From assembly GCA_018136815.1 (NCBI GenBank), contig CM030931.1, forward strand, positions 2,149,398 through 2,213,397: a stretch of DNA of 64,000 nt, in the 5' to 3' direction. The stretch is from Isochrysis galbana. Lineage: Eukaryota > Haptophyta > Isochrysidales > Isochrysidaceae. Each line of letters begins with the position of its first letter. Position 1 is the first letter of the stretch. The position numbers and the translations under genes were made by a program. The notes below the pieces were generated by a model, which was not told where the DNA came from, did not search any database, and saw only the letters and a list, made by a program, of their open reading frames with translations. Positions 10,904 to 21,138 of the stretch are shown here, in pieces.

Positions 10904-11342
10904 TTGTACTTTGCATACTGTAAGATGTGGGTCTACGTCCGTGAGAGCCTATTCGACGATGGTCCCTACGACGTCTTCCGCTTGATGAGTCTCTTGGGTG
11001 GCANNNNNNNNNNNNNNNNNNNNNNNNNNNNNNNNNNNNNNNNNNNNNNNNNNNNNNNNNNNNNNNNNNNNNNNNNNNNNNNNNNNNNNNNNNNNNNNNN
11101 NNNTCACCTACTGGTTTGTCGTTAGTGCTATAGGCGCAGCAGTCATCGCGTCGGGGGATGGTCTTGCGAAGGTCGGGATCGCGGTCGGGGTGGTTTTCGC
11201 GCTGTTCATTCTTCTCCTCTTGGTACTGTGGAAGACAAAGTATATTCGCTTTTATAAGACGGAGAAAATGCAACTGAGCTTTGAGGCGGAGGCGATATTG
11301 AAACGGGAGGCACAAACGAAACACAAGACGTCTTCCGCTTGA
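10904..11342 (+). CDS. Single-span membrane protein C-terminus, interrupted by gap
   Basis: After the assembly gap (11104-11342) the frame gives a glycine/alanine-rich stretch, one clear membrane span (VGIAVGVVFALFILLLLVLW) and a basic cytosolic tail (KTKYIRFYKTEKMQ) ending in KHKTSSA and stop. Before the gap, 10925-11003 also reads as coding (WVYVRESLFDDGPYDVF), but whether both sides are one protein cannot be told. An 18-bp sequence, GACGTCTTCCGCTTGATG, occurs on both sides of the gap (10970-10987 and 11327-11344), which may have caused the assembly break. No family recognised. Confidence 0.4.
11004..11103. other. Assembly gap (100 N)
   Basis: Exactly 100 N, the conventional placeholder for a gap of unknown size. 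Confidence 0.99.
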
Positions 11343-11351
11343 TGCGATGCG

Positions 11352-11460
11352 CGCGGTCAACCCCCGAGTTATGGGCGAAGTTAGGGGTCAGTAGAAATTA
11401 TATACCTAAAAAGCCGGGAGGGGCGTGACAAAAAAAGGGAACCTCGAGTTGCACCCTCTG
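11352..11460 (+). repeat. 109-bp direct repeat, copy 2
   Basis: Identical to 5904-6012. Here it begins ten bases after the stop codon of the membrane-protein frame. Confidence 0.9.
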
Positions 11461-12105
11461 AATCTGTTCCTGGTTCCTGGCATTGGAGTTCAAGAAGAGA
11501 AGATCATAGAACTATAGAACACTTGCCCGTAAGGATCTCGCAAAACGGTAAATAGACTCGCATGACGTATCCTTGTGACCACAGTGATCTCGCTTACGTC
11601 TTATGTGCGTGATATGTGATATGCGACGAGGCTAGAGGCTATATATATAGGTAATAGTAGTAGGTAACATACTTGTTATTGTGATTGTGGAGCTCGTCGA
11701 ATAACCTGCATTCACTAGTGGCCAGCTTGTACTCTGACCGGCGAGGAGGGCACGAGACGCCTCCCCATTGACCCCTATTGTAAATACTAGTAAATACTAT
11801 TAGTACTACTAGTATGTACTAAAATTGCAAAGTAGCGGTTGATATTGGATATTGGATATGGATATGATGTTGTTGTAGGCTTCTCCTGCTCCTGTCCCAC
11901 CAAACGCCGTGCATGGAGTGGTTGGGCGTATGGTTCATACAAGTGGGTGTGAGTGTGTAAAAACAAGAGTCCTTAAACTAGCGGGAGCAACACCTTCACG
12001 TTCACATGCCACAAGACGCGCCATCCCTTGTACAAGATGACATCACGATGCTGCGAATGTGGGAATCAGACTGATGCACGACAAACACAATCTTTCATTT
12101 GTAGG
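11461..12105. other. Intergenic, no gene recognised
   Basis: AT-richer than its surroundings, with TAGTA/TACTA-rich and ATATGG-type short repeats at about 11640-11660 and 11780-11880. It contains the 3' flank of the AlkB gene. Confidence 0.6.
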
Positions 12106-12786
12106 TCAAGTAGATGGACTTACGTCATCCTCAAATCCAGGAACGATAGAGCGGAAAGTCAGCGAGATACGATGGCCGTCCGTCAATCTCAAGGGGAGCT
12201 CATGCTCCAGGTGCTCTTGGCAATCACCCGTCATCAAGATCACATCACCCGCTCTCAATTCCAACTCAGCGATGCATGGCGCCGTCGCATCCGCCAAGCG
12301 CGCAGAACGTTCCTCCGACGACTGAAAATCTTGCAAGCAGAGCCTATGGCGAGGCCGTAGACGGAAGGTTCGCGAAGCCCCAAGCGATACTGAAGCGACA
12401 GCTCGCAGCTTTCCATGTGCTCTCACTTCATCATAGTGCCATGGGATGAAACCCTCTCCCGGTGGGTAGTCGTTGGCCAGGCACGCGGTAAGAGAGCCCG
12501 CGGGCAAATCGCATGCTTTCTCGACGGTCGATCGAACCTCTGCGAGTGCAGGTGGCCACTCTTGCGGTAGCAACGTTAGGCCACAGAACACAAATGTGCA
12601 GCCCTCATCACCACAGTAGAAGGTCTGACGCCCCTGTGGGCCAAACTTATCAACCTCACGTCTCCATGGCAAGTCCTTGAAAGTCTCGAAGAGTGATGCT
12701 GCCAGTTCTGGCTCGAGGACTCCTGGCAGACGGATGCACCGGCCCGGCAGGCTTGGCGGTGCGAGCTGCTCTGGTGCAGCAGCCAT
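12106..12786 (-). CDS. AlkB-family Fe(II)/2-oxoglutarate dioxygenase (ALKBH2/3-like)
   Basis: 226 residues from an ATG at 12786, one exon. The AlkB core is clear. LANDYPPGEGFIPWHYDE (about 103-120) gives the N-x-Y substrate and cofactor segment and the first two iron ligands, H117 and D119. HLEHELP supplies the third ligand, best placed at H195. R206-ISLTF-R212 is the R-x5-R pair that binds 2-oxoglutarate. The family removes alkyl groups from bases in DNA or RNA by oxidation. The compact size and R-ISLTF-R ending are closest to ALKBH2/ALKBH3-type repair enzymes, but the exact substrate cannot be set from sequence alone. No targeting signal is evident. The 5' flank is a TACTC-rich repeat. Confidence 0.9.
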   Translation of the reverse strand: MAAAPEQLAPPSLPGRCIRLPGVLEPELAASLFETFKDLPWRREVDKFGPQGRQTFYCGDEGCTFVFCGLTLLPQEWPPALAEVRSTVEKACDLPAGSLTACLANDYPPGEGFIPWHYDEVRAHGKLRAVASVSLGASRTFRLRPRHRLCLQDFQSSEERSARLADATAPCIAELELRAGDVILMTGDCQEHLEHELPLRLTDGHRISLTFRSIVPGFEDDVSPST

Positions 12787-12900
12787 TCTTACTCTAGATA
12801 GAGAAGGAATACTCTTCTCTACTCTACTCTACTTTACTTCAGAGGCTAGAGTAGAGCTAGAGTAGAGTAGAGTAGAGCTCTACTCTACTCTACAGTAGTC
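12787..12900. repeat. TACTC/GAGTA microsatellite
   Basis: Degenerate TCTAC and GTAGA pentamer runs on both strands directly upstream of the AlkB start codon; the two halves are partly inverted and could fold back. Confidence 0.8.
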
Positions 12901-13065
12901 TAAAATTCTAAAATTCTCAACGCCTTCTTTCTTTCGCAAGCCTAGTTTTTAAAGAACCAGCCCCTTTAACAAGTAAAAAGAAAGGGTACTGGTATGTTTG
13001 AATCAGCTTCACGGAGCAGTGTACTCACTTGCAGTTGACCCGCAGTCCCCGTCGGAGGTAGGGGG

Positions 13066-14883
13066 ATGCCGATCCTCAAGCCGCCGCCGCCGCCGCCGCC
13101 GCCGCCGAGTGCGGCGATTGGTGTGGGTGCAGACTACGGCGTGACTCCCACGTTGACGCCTGGCGAAACTCTCTCGAGGAGCCCGGCCATGCCAGCGATG
13201 CATTCCCCAAGGAGCCACCTGCCGGCAGCAGGCTTCACACGCCACCAAGTCTCCCCAGCATCCACCTCCTTGTTCGGGTATCAGGACCGCTCGACTCCGA
13301 CCTCGCAGCCACGACGGTTACGCAGGCCAGAGCCGGCGGGACCTCGAGTGCACAGTGCTGCTGATGTCCCTCAGATAATCTCTGGATCGCCACCAAGCCG
13401 AAGGCCACCAGTAACGACTTCTGCTCAGAATGTAGGGGAGCGTGCGGCGGGGGGTCGACCGGAGAGCGGGAGGCGGTGGCATCCATCGTTCTCGCCAAAT
13501 CCTCATCGGGCCCGTGTCAACAACCCTAACGTACACTCAACCGCTGGATCTGTCCTTTACGGAGCTCCAACTGATGCCACGCGCCGGCAGGCAATGGCCG
13601 ATTCAGCTAGTACAAGTGCCTTTGCAAGATTATCCGAAAGTGCTGCGGGCAAAGGGGCGAGATGGAACAGTGGAAAGGAACATGCAGAGATTTCGAACCT
13701 CAATCTGTTTGGGGGATCGCTCGGGCGCGGTCAGGCCATCGAGCACAAGGTGCCAGGCTCAAATGTTTTGTTACCAGGTGCCATTTTAAGTTCTCCTCTC
13801 GAGGTTGGGACTGCACGTCCTAACACCGTCGCCACGCCCACTAGCACGAAGCGCATCGCATGGGCGGAGGGTGATTCCGCAGGTGCTGCTAGCAACCGGG
13901 AGCAACATCCCCTTGCGGCTGGCAGTGATTGGGAACCAGTCCAATCTGTGCCTACACCCCCTACATTCTTGGATGATTTCATCCAACGACGAGGCAAGAA
14001 GCCGCTACACTACGAAGAACTTGGCTCCGGAATGGGCTATGCCGAAAGCGCCCGCCTTTCTGGTGGGGGTGCTATCGTTGATCCCACGCCTACACTTGCT
14101 CGAACACCGTATGCGACTGTCGGCGAAGCGGCGGCGCCCCCATGCGGCATGCCATCACACGGAAAGGGCCCGTCTGCTCCAGTTTATGGTGGTTATGGCG
14201 AGCGACACATCTTCAATGCTGGTGAGCCTGGGCATAGAGGAATGCGTCTCGCAAGTGGTGAGGCGGCTGCCGCACATACTACTGCACTCGCAGCCGTCTC
14301 GAGCTCGGTGGCATCGACGGTGTTCGGGCAGGGTCCTGGTTCAGCACAACCTGGAACTCCAGCGGAATACGAGAGGGTCCGTGATGGTGCAGAAGGTGCA
14401 CCATCACTTCGAGATGCCCCTTTGTTCGCCGGGTCAGCTGGCATGGCCACAGATTTCCCTGCAAAACAGCAACATCCGGATCGGCCCAGACCACCCAGCA
14501 CATCTCGGGGGCACATGAGATGCGCCGATGCGCCGGCAGGCGTAGCATTGTCGGGTGGAGGAGTTCATACCAAATGGGATCACGATAAGGCACCACCTCT
14601 CGATGCAGGGATCTCAAACATACGCGGGAAGCAGCGTGTATCAGAATCGGGCAAAGCAGACAGAGAACCATCCACTCAGGACCTGATCCAGAACGCCGAA
14701 TACGCCGACGTACCAAAGCGGGCTTGGGCCGACATGAGGTACTATAGCCACCTCGCTGACAGCATCGCCACCGCGAAGGTGGAGCGGATGTTCATGCGCA
14801 AAGCAAACGCCTCTCCGGCACAGCCAAAGACCCCCAGAGCAAGAATATCGCCCGGCGATGCGAAGCCAGGGTGGCGAAGCTGA
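13066..14883 (+). CDS. Unknown 605-residue largely disordered protein
   Basis: One long exon from an ATG at 13066. The protein opens MPILKPPPPPPPPP and is rich in Gly, Ala, Ser and Pro throughout, with no transmembrane span or signal peptide. Only the C-terminal 90 residues look folded: AEYADVPKRAWADMRYYSHLADSIATAKVERMFMRK would form one or two amphipathic helices. The even codon composition over 1.8 kb and the lack of stops favour a real gene. An antisense frame is weaker. No family was recognised; a cytoskeletal or scaffold role would be a guess. Confidence 0.7.
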   Translation: MPILKPPPPPPPPPSAAIGVGADYGVTPTLTPGETLSRSPAMPAMHSPRSHLPAAGFTRHQVSPASTSLFGYQDRSTPTSQPRRLRRPEPAGPRVHSAADVPQIISGSPPSRRPPVTTSAQNVGERAAGGRPESGRRWHPSFSPNPHRARVNNPNVHSTAGSVLYGAPTDATRRQAMADSASTSAFARLSESAAGKGARWNSGKEHAEISNLNLFGGSLGRGQAIEHKVPGSNVLLPGAILSSPLEVGTARPNTVATPTSTKRIAWAEGDSAGAASNREQHPLAAGSDWEPVQSVPTPPTFLDDFIQRRGKKPLHYEELGSGMGYAESARLSGGGAIVDPTPTLARTPYATVGEAAAPPCGMPSHGKGPSAPVYGGYGERHIFNAGEPGHRGMRLASGEAAAAHTTALAAVSSSVASTVFGQGPGSAQPGTPAEYERVRDGAEGAPSLRDAPLFAGSAGMATDFPAKQQHPDRPRPPSTSRGHMRCADAPAGVALSGGGVHTKWDHDKAPPLDAGISNIRGKQRVSESGKADREPSTQDLIQNAEYADVPKRAWADMRYYSHLADSIATAKVERMFMRKANASPAQPKTPRARISPGDAKPGWRS

Positions 14884-15221
14884 TTTTTCAAGAAGCATGC
14901 GCGGAGAGCAAAGGGAGTTGCGGGATAACGGATTCAAATGAATGCGATGACGTGGACGGCTCACATCACAAGGCATTGTCTTGCTAAACGTGTCTATGCG
15001 TACTCGTGCTCCATTCTCAAATTCGGAGCAGAATCAGCCTCTCAAAGGTATGAATTACGGGGTCGATGTCGCAGATATGCTATTATCAGTGTCTGTAGTG
15101 GTGACGATAGGCTTGTGTGTGGTCTTTGCTCCGCCCCAATTATTCATTGCTTGTTGCTTGTCCCTTTGTCTCCGCCTCTCCCCCCTGTTCGAAGATTTGC
15201 TTAGCTCTATCTATTCATGAG
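14884..15221. other. Intergenic
   Basis: 3' flank of the unknown protein and 5' flank of the hairpin-headed element; no further feature seen. Confidence 0.6.
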
Positions 15222-15910
15222 CCAACTAAGTTTATAGTTGGTTGCCATGGAGCGCGCCGCCGCTCCCCACCTCTCCTTCGGGCCCCCCACCGAGGGCGCC
15301 CCCCCAGTACCCATGGAGCAGTCGCGGGTGAAGCGACCGCGTCCGCCCGCGGAGGCTGAGCAGGCGAGTGCGATCCCGGTCGCGCCGCACGGCCCGTGGC
15401 CTCGACCACAACCAGCACAGCAGCCATGCTGGCCCACACCCCATGGTAGGCAACAGGCTGTAGACTGCAACTGCCCAACAACAGATCGAGACCGCCATCC
15501 TCCCACAAGGCATGCCTTATTTATGGTTATGGCAGAGGCTCTCCTAGCACAGGCCTCTCCCGCACCCTGGCCCTGGGAAGGGCCGCGCTGCCCCGGCAGC
15601 CCGGCCCGAGACCGGGTGCCGGGTGGCCCTTATGGGCACAACTTCAACTCATCAAGCAATACGTACCGGGACAACACCTCCCCCCCCCCACCAACACACA
15701 GCCCACCCACGAAGACTGCGCCCGGAACGCTCCGAAAACTCACGTAAACAGTCGCCACAATCAAAGAAACGAGTCCGGAGAAGAATGCAGCCAACCGAAA
15801 CGAAGCCACAACGAAGAGTCCCGAAGTAAACGGCGATCACCCCTCAAGAAACAGTGCCCATCCTAAAATTGAAAGACACACAAGCACACAAGCCATCGGA
15901 TCCGTCTAGG
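15222..15910 (+). mobile_element. Hairpin-headed LINE 5' fragment
   Basis: Begins with the hairpin CCAACTA-AGTTTA-TAGTTGG (15222-15241), then an ATG at 15247 encoding MERAAAPHLSFGPPTEGAPP, nearly the same N-terminus as the LINE at 16351. The frame is open to 15747 and stays Pro/Arg-rich; no reverse transcriptase follows. A short GGATCC-containing inverted motif sits at about 15897-15955. The exact 3' end is not defined. Confidence 0.7.
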
Positions 15911-16140
15911 TCTAGAGTCTAGCTAGAGTGTTGTGGAAATACTCTGGATCCGACACAGAAATTCAGCAAGGATGTTGTACAGTGCTAATATCTAATATCA
16001 GTTTACACGGTCAGTAACAGCGCCAAAATGCCAAACCGCTGATATCAGTTGTCAGTTCTGGGATTTTGGCGGTCATATTATTAAATTCGGAGCAGAATCA
16101 GCCAAACCGCAAACCGTTGATATCAGTAATTCATACCAAT

Positions 16141-16325
16141 CCTAGATGGGAAATACGGTGCAGGGGCCTGCAAATACAGCCAAATACATATGTATTTGGC
16201 CTCCGGCCAAATACATTTCAAATACATTCGAGGCCTACACCCCCGGACGCGCTTCAAATACAGCCAAATACATATGTATTTGGTCTCTGGCCAAATACGG
16301 TAAATACGTATTTCCCATCTAGGAT
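16141..16325. mobile_element. MITE copy 2, split at its right end by a LINE
   Basis: Left end CCTAGATGGGAAATACGGT follows the 8-bp repeat ATACCAAT (16133-16140). The matching right copy of ATACCAAT is at 19820-19827, after the inserted LINE. The MITE body (16141-16323) is about 85-90% like 1832-2017. Its last bases, TTTCCCATCTAGG, appear twice, once before and once after the LINE, because they became the LINE's target-site duplication. Confidence 0.85.
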
Positions 16326-16350
16326 TCAACTAAGTTTATACTTAGACGCG

Positions 16351-16836
16351 ATGGAGCGCGCCGACGCGACTCCCCTCTCCTTCGGGCCCCCCACCGAGGG
16401 CGCCCCCCCAGTGCCCATGGAGCAGCCGCTGACGAAGCGGCCGCGTCCGCCCACCGAGGCCGAGCAGGTGCGTGCGACTCCGGTCGTGCCACACGGCCCG
16501 TGGCCCCGGCCACACCACACATGGCAGCCATGCTGGCCTCCCCCATGGGGGGCAGCAGGCTGCTGGCAGCACCCCACCAATGCCAGGCTCATGCAGCCAC
16601 CCCTCCATTGGGCATGCCTTATGGCAGAGGCCCCTCTCGCCCTGGCAAGGGCCGCGCTGCTCCGGCAGCGCGGCCCGTGGCCGGGTGGCCCCTATGGGCA
16701 CAACACACACCTCAATGCAGCAAGCAACATACGTGTCAGAGTAAGACCCTCATGCACACCTCACCACACACACGAAGCACGCGCGCACGCCCCCCGTGGG
16801 GATAACAATGACAAGACCCTCTCACCAGGCCCATAA
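16351..16836 (+). CDS. LINE ORF1 N-terminal remnant
   Basis: 161 residues: MERADATPLSFGPPTEGAPP, then PLTKRPRPPTEAEQ, then a Trp/Pro/His-rich disordered region. It matches the first part of the ORF1 copies at 15247 and 10881 and is cut off by the internal deletion before the RNA-binding part. It ends in frame about 10 codons after the join to reverse-transcriptase sequence. Confidence 0.75.
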   Translation: MERADATPLSFGPPTEGAPPVPMEQPLTKRPRPPTEAEQVRATPVVPHGPWPRPHHTWQPCWPPPWGAAGCWQHPTNARLMQPPLHWACLMAEAPLALARAALLRQRGPWPGGPYGHNTHLNAASNIRVRVRPSCTPHHTHEARAHAPRGDNNDKTLSPGP

Positions 16837-19482
16837 CCCTATTACAAAGCGACTATAAAATCCTAGCGAAAATACTAACGAACCGACTTAGCAAAGTAAT
16901 AGGTAACATAATCTCCGACAACCAACTAGGATTCGTGCCTAGGAGGCTGATAAGCGAGGCCACCCACCTCCTACAACTGACAAGGGCATACCTCGACGAA
17001 ACGGGGGAGCCGGGCCTCCTCCTGGCACTAGACTGGGAAAAGGCCTTCGATAGAGTCAGCTGGGAATTCTACCACCTAGCGCTCCGCCTGCTCAACTTCG
17101 GGCCGGATTTTCAACACCTAGCCAAGGCGCTTACGAGCGCAGAGGCAAGACCGATACGCACGATCAAAATCAACGGCGGCCGGAGTTACCCCTTCACGAT
17201 AGGAAGCGGAATGCCCCAGGGATGCCCACTCTCACCGCTAACCTTCCTTATAACAACGGAGGCGCTCACCCGAGCCATAAATGGGGACCCAGACATACAG
17301 GGAGTAGACCTCAACGGCTACGACCTCAAGATAAGCCAATTCGCGGACGACACGGCGCTCATCGCAAGAGACTATACGAGCCTAAAACGCTCGCTTCAAT
17401 GGGTACGAGCACACGAGAGAGCCACGGGGGGCAAGACTAACGAAGCCAAATTCCAAGGCATACGCATGGGCTCGCAAATCCGTCAAAAACCGCCATGGGA
17501 CATGCGCAAATACAACTGGATAGCCAGCGACCAATACTTAACGATATTAGGAGTCCCGCTAGGAGCCCCAGAAGCCCTAAAACCCTTCTGGACAGCACTA
17601 GCGGACAAAATAGACGCCAAAGCGGCACGTCTGACGCCGATAGCGCGCCATATGACCATCTTCGGTAGAACCAACGTAGTAAACTTCATTATTTATGGCA
17701 CACCGCGCTACTGGGTACAAACCTTAGCGGCCCCCAAATGGTTCCACAATAGGATCCAAAGGGCGGCCGATAAAATCCTATGGGAAAGCCCCTACACCGG
17801 CAAGACAACCAAATGGGTGAAATACCCATGCTACCCCTTACACGGACCGGAAAATGCGACACGCACATTGGGGACCGGCCTCCTACACTGGACGGCGCAC
17901 GTAAAGGCCCTCCAAGCCAAATGGATACTAAACTATCTCAACGCGAGGAGAGCCCTATGGAAACACGCTCTCGATGCATGGTTCTGCCGGACCGGGCTAG
18001 GCCGTGGGGCCGTCCTCTCTACGACCCCCCTAAGATGCTCACGCGGAGCATCCGAGGGAACCCAGCGCTGCCGGCATTCTGGAAAGACGCCCTAACTAAC
18101 TTCAGGGCGCTGAAGATAGACCGATCTCTTCTCTCCAGAGAAGGGGCGCTCTCACAGCCGTTATGGCACAACCGTCATGATCCTCCACCGATCACCCGCC
18201 CCGCTTGGGTCAGCCTATGGGAATCACTGGACGCGCACGTCGTGCACAACGTCTTCAAGGACCCCAACTTCACCGAGCCGTACACCCGGGAGGACTGCGA
18301 ACAATACATGAACCATCTCCCCGAAACCTTCTCTCACGCGGGAGCGCGAGTGAACAAACAAGAATTCTTAAACTCGTGGGAACATATAGTTCGACACGCC
18401 TTGAGGCTCCTAGATGAAGCGCAGGCTAGCCCGACACCACAACAGCCAGCCGCAAAGGCGCAACCGGAGAGAACTAGAGACGAGACTCGTCCGGAAAACG
18501 AGACAAGAGAAACCAAAGTGTCTGAAGAGGATAAATACATCACTAAAATGAACAACATATGGATATATACTAACACCAACTACCTGGGAGAGACCACTGG
18601 CACCACTGACGTAGCTATGCCGGGAAAAGAGACACTATTCCACACGCCGGCCAGATGGGAGAGCGGGCTCAAAGGCCCGAAGCACCTAGAGTACCCCTTA
18701 GCAGACGAATACGCGCTTAACGGCAAGATACAACTTGACCAAATCACCGTATCCGACATCACGAGCGAATACCTAGCGGGTGGCCCCAGCGACAAACCGC
18801 AACCGGCCCGAGAAAAGTGGACCCGTAAACTAGACTTGACCCGGGATGAGTGGATCCACGTGGCAAAACTATACACACACCCGATGCTCAAGCACACCGA
18901 CAAACACCCCCACTTTAAACACATCACTCATAGGAGGCTAGGCACACGAAACCGATTCGCCACGGCGACCACGGCGAAATGCAGATTATGTAAAAAACAT
19001 CGCGAAAACTCGACACAGCTCGCCAGATGCCCCTCCACTCAACAAATCTTCCAGGCCGTAGAAGCGGTGACGGGGTACACGCCTAGAGTAGACAGATCGA
19101 CAGCACAAAAGCTCAAAGACAGACTCTTCGTATACCCGAACACAACGACACCCGACAGCCTCAAAGCCCTCTACATCATAGCGTGAAGGTACATAATAGG
19201 TGATTTTTACAAAGTAGAATTTGACAACTACACTTTCCATCACGTGCCGGTCATCGAGAAAACCCTTAGCAGATTTACGGCCCTCGCCAGAGAACTCACC
19301 CCCCCGGACAAGCCCTCGACCGCACGCACTAGCATAGCCTCACAAGGGAGAAAACCGAAGCTCAAGTCCCCGCGCGAGCTTTGCGCGCCCGTCTTTACAT
19401 TTAACGATAAAGGCACACTGATGTTAGGCGGTAACCTGGCCGCAATAGCCAATGCACTCCAACTAACGGAAAAGCTAGCGTA
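16812..19482 (+). pseudogene. LINE ORF2 with one frameshift and one nonsense codon
   Basis: The first frame, 16812-18095, starts inside reverse-transcriptase motif 0/1 (RPITLLQSDYKILAKIL) and keeps LDWEKAFDRVSWEF, GSGMPQGCPLSPLTF and FADDTALI. The reading frame shifts near 18030. The second frame continues to a TGA at 19184-19186, in the place of a Trp codon (TGG) found in the related fragments at 32746 and 39750, and the same frame then stays open to 19482. Before that stop lies a Cys-rich knuckle (CRLCKKH...ARCP). The protein lacks the endonuclease and is inactive as a unit. Confidence 0.85.
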
Positions 19483-20281
19483 ACCGCGCATAGGCCGGCA
19501 CGACGCTTCACTCACCCGCCCTGCCTCGACCCCCGTAAGCACGGAAACACTCCGCCCATCTCATAGGTCTATAAAAAGAAAACAACATAGAAACCGGTAG
19601 CCCGATGGTGCAGGAGGAAGGGGAGGAAAAACCTATCGGGGATCGGTGCACACCATCTGCTGCAGGAAACCCCATTCACCCAGCCCCTAGGTAGCGCACG
19701 AGGGACGGGCCGCAAGGCAGGTGGAGCGGGGATGAGAGCGGCGGGAGAGGCTGCATGTGTTAGAGTGCATAGTCGCGCGCGCGGCGTGAATATTAAGAAG
19801 TTTTTTTTTCCCATCTAGGATACCAATACCACCTACATACACAAGGCGGTCATACGCACGACCTGACCAGAAACATCTGGATATTAGTAATCGTCTATGT
19901 CACAACTTGTGATATGTCAACAACTGATGAATCAGACAGCAATGCAGTAAAATAACATAATTAATGTTGTATCCTAGCCAACTCCATTTCCATTAGCCAT
20001 TAGAAGAGCCCTAGCTAATACTCTACTACTCTACTATGATGTACGCCGCCGCAGTAGCCGCCGCGGTTTACGTAGACGTGCTGCCGTGGCGGCAAGCTGC
20101 CGCGGTGGACTTGCCGCCGCGCAGTCGGGTCATCTCCACCTGCTCTCCTGCTCGGCCGTCTGGCCGCGAGGCGCACGTAGTCAACCCTTCTCTGTGGATC
20201 GTGCGACTTGCTTCACTATAGATAAAGCTAGGCCCTCTTTTTTCACAGGATAAGCTGACAAGCTGAGATTGGGCTGTGAGG
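19483..20281. other. LINE 3' tail, MITE end and intergenic DNA
   Basis: 19483-19806 is the LINE's untranslated 3' part. 19807-19827 holds the LINE TSD and the right-hand 8-bp MITE TSD. 19828-20281 is unassigned and is the 5' flank of the methyltransferase. Confidence 0.7.
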
Positions 20282-21019
20282 ATGGCCAACGTGGGCGCGG
20301 TGCATAACGTAGATCAGCGAGCGCGGATTGTGCGTTTCGAGCACACGGCTCTCGGTTCGCTCTCGCCAATCGAGTGTGAACAGCATGGTTCTGACTCTCA
20401 AGCATTCGTTTCGGGTACCTCGTCCGTGATCTGGCCGGTTGCCCTGCTCTTGGCGAAACACCTATGTGATCATCCAGAGCTCGTCCGCGGCAAAGCCTGC
20501 ATCGAACTGGGTGCTGGAATTGGAATCGTTGGGATGGTTGCTGCCGCTCTTGGTGCCTCTCGAGTTGTCGTCACTGATTTGCCAGAGGCGATGCCGATCC
20601 TTGAACGGAATGCTGCTTGTATGACGAAGCGGCTTGCAGCTGCAAACAAAGTCTGCTCCATTTCGGCTGCTCCTTTGCCTTGGGGCGACGAGGAGAGCAT
20701 TGCCAATGTGGGCCTGCACGAATTCGATACAGTCGTAGCCGCAGATGTCCTGATTGGGGGCTGGGCCCACACTCACAGGGCTCTAGCGGAAACCATGCTT
20801 GCTCTTCTCCGGCATGGAACAGAGAGCCGGGTATTGGTTGCATACGAATATCGTGAAGAATGGGAGACTGTCGCTGACTTCCAGGATCTCGTGAAGAGCC
20901 TGGGGCTCTGCATGGCAAGCGAGCAGCTGGATGAAGGCCCTGAGTTGGATGATGACTTCTTTCTGTACACGTTGTGGCGTGATACCTCATCAAGTGTGCG
21001 TCATACGTGTGTTGCATGA
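20282..21019 (+). CDS. METTL21-like (Methyltransf_16) protein methyltransferase
   Basis: 245 residues from the ATG at 20282; the upstream in-frame codon at 20276 is GTG and is not used. It has the seven-beta-strand Rossmann methyltransferase layout of the METTL21/METTL23 group. SSVIWPVALLLAKHL (about 48-62) is the typical W-P segment before motif I. IELGAGIGIVGM (about 74-85) is the SAM-binding motif I. VVVTDLPEA (about 96-104) carries the acidic ribose-binding residue. PLPWGD lies near 131-136, and DTVVAADVLIGG is the post-strand-4 motif where relatives have D-x-x-Y. Family members methylate lysine (METTL21) or histidine/arginine side chains of chaperones, elongation factors or ribosomal proteins; the substrate here is unknown. 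No targeting signal; a single exon. Confidence 0.85.
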   Translation: MANVGAVHNVDQRARIVRFEHTALGSLSPIECEQHGSDSQAFVSGTSSVIWPVALLLAKHLCDHPELVRGKACIELGAGIGIVGMVAAALGASRVVVTDLPEAMPILERNAACMTKRLAAANKVCSISAAPLPWGDEESIANVGLHEFDTVVAADVLIGGWAHTHRALAETMLALLRHGTESRVLVAYEYREEWETVADFQDLVKSLGLCMASEQLDEGPELDDDFFLYTLWRDTSSSVRHTCVA

Positions 21020-21138
21020 GGAAATTTATTGTGTAGCTGAACTATTTGCTTTTCGCAGTTGGCTTGTCACACATCCGAGTTAAAACCCCACGTTCGGTAA
21101 CACGGCGCGTCGTATCCCTAGTTACGGCCGAGGATAAA

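Larger units (their letters stand above)
16326..19806 (+). mobile_element. LINE-type retrotransposon, TSD-bounded, internally deleted
   Basis: Flanked by the 15-bp repeat TTTCCCATCTAGGAT at 16311-16325 and 19807-19821. Two bases inside the 5' edge is the hairpin AACTAAGT-TTAT-ACTTAG (16328-16345), then the ORF1 ATG at 16351. ORF1 stops at 16836 where a reverse-transcriptase frame begins, so the endonuclease region is missing. It ends in ...AATATTAAGAAG and a T run. Confidence 0.9.

Noticed and set aside
5904-11460. The 109-bp repeats as LTRs of one element
   Set aside because: They lack TG...CA ends, primer-binding and polypurine sites, and the interior is a minus-strand LINE plus other repeats rather than gag-pol.
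18024-18040. An intron explaining the frame change in the LINE ORF2
   Set aside because: No GT-AG pair in register; related copies read through, so a small indel is simpler.
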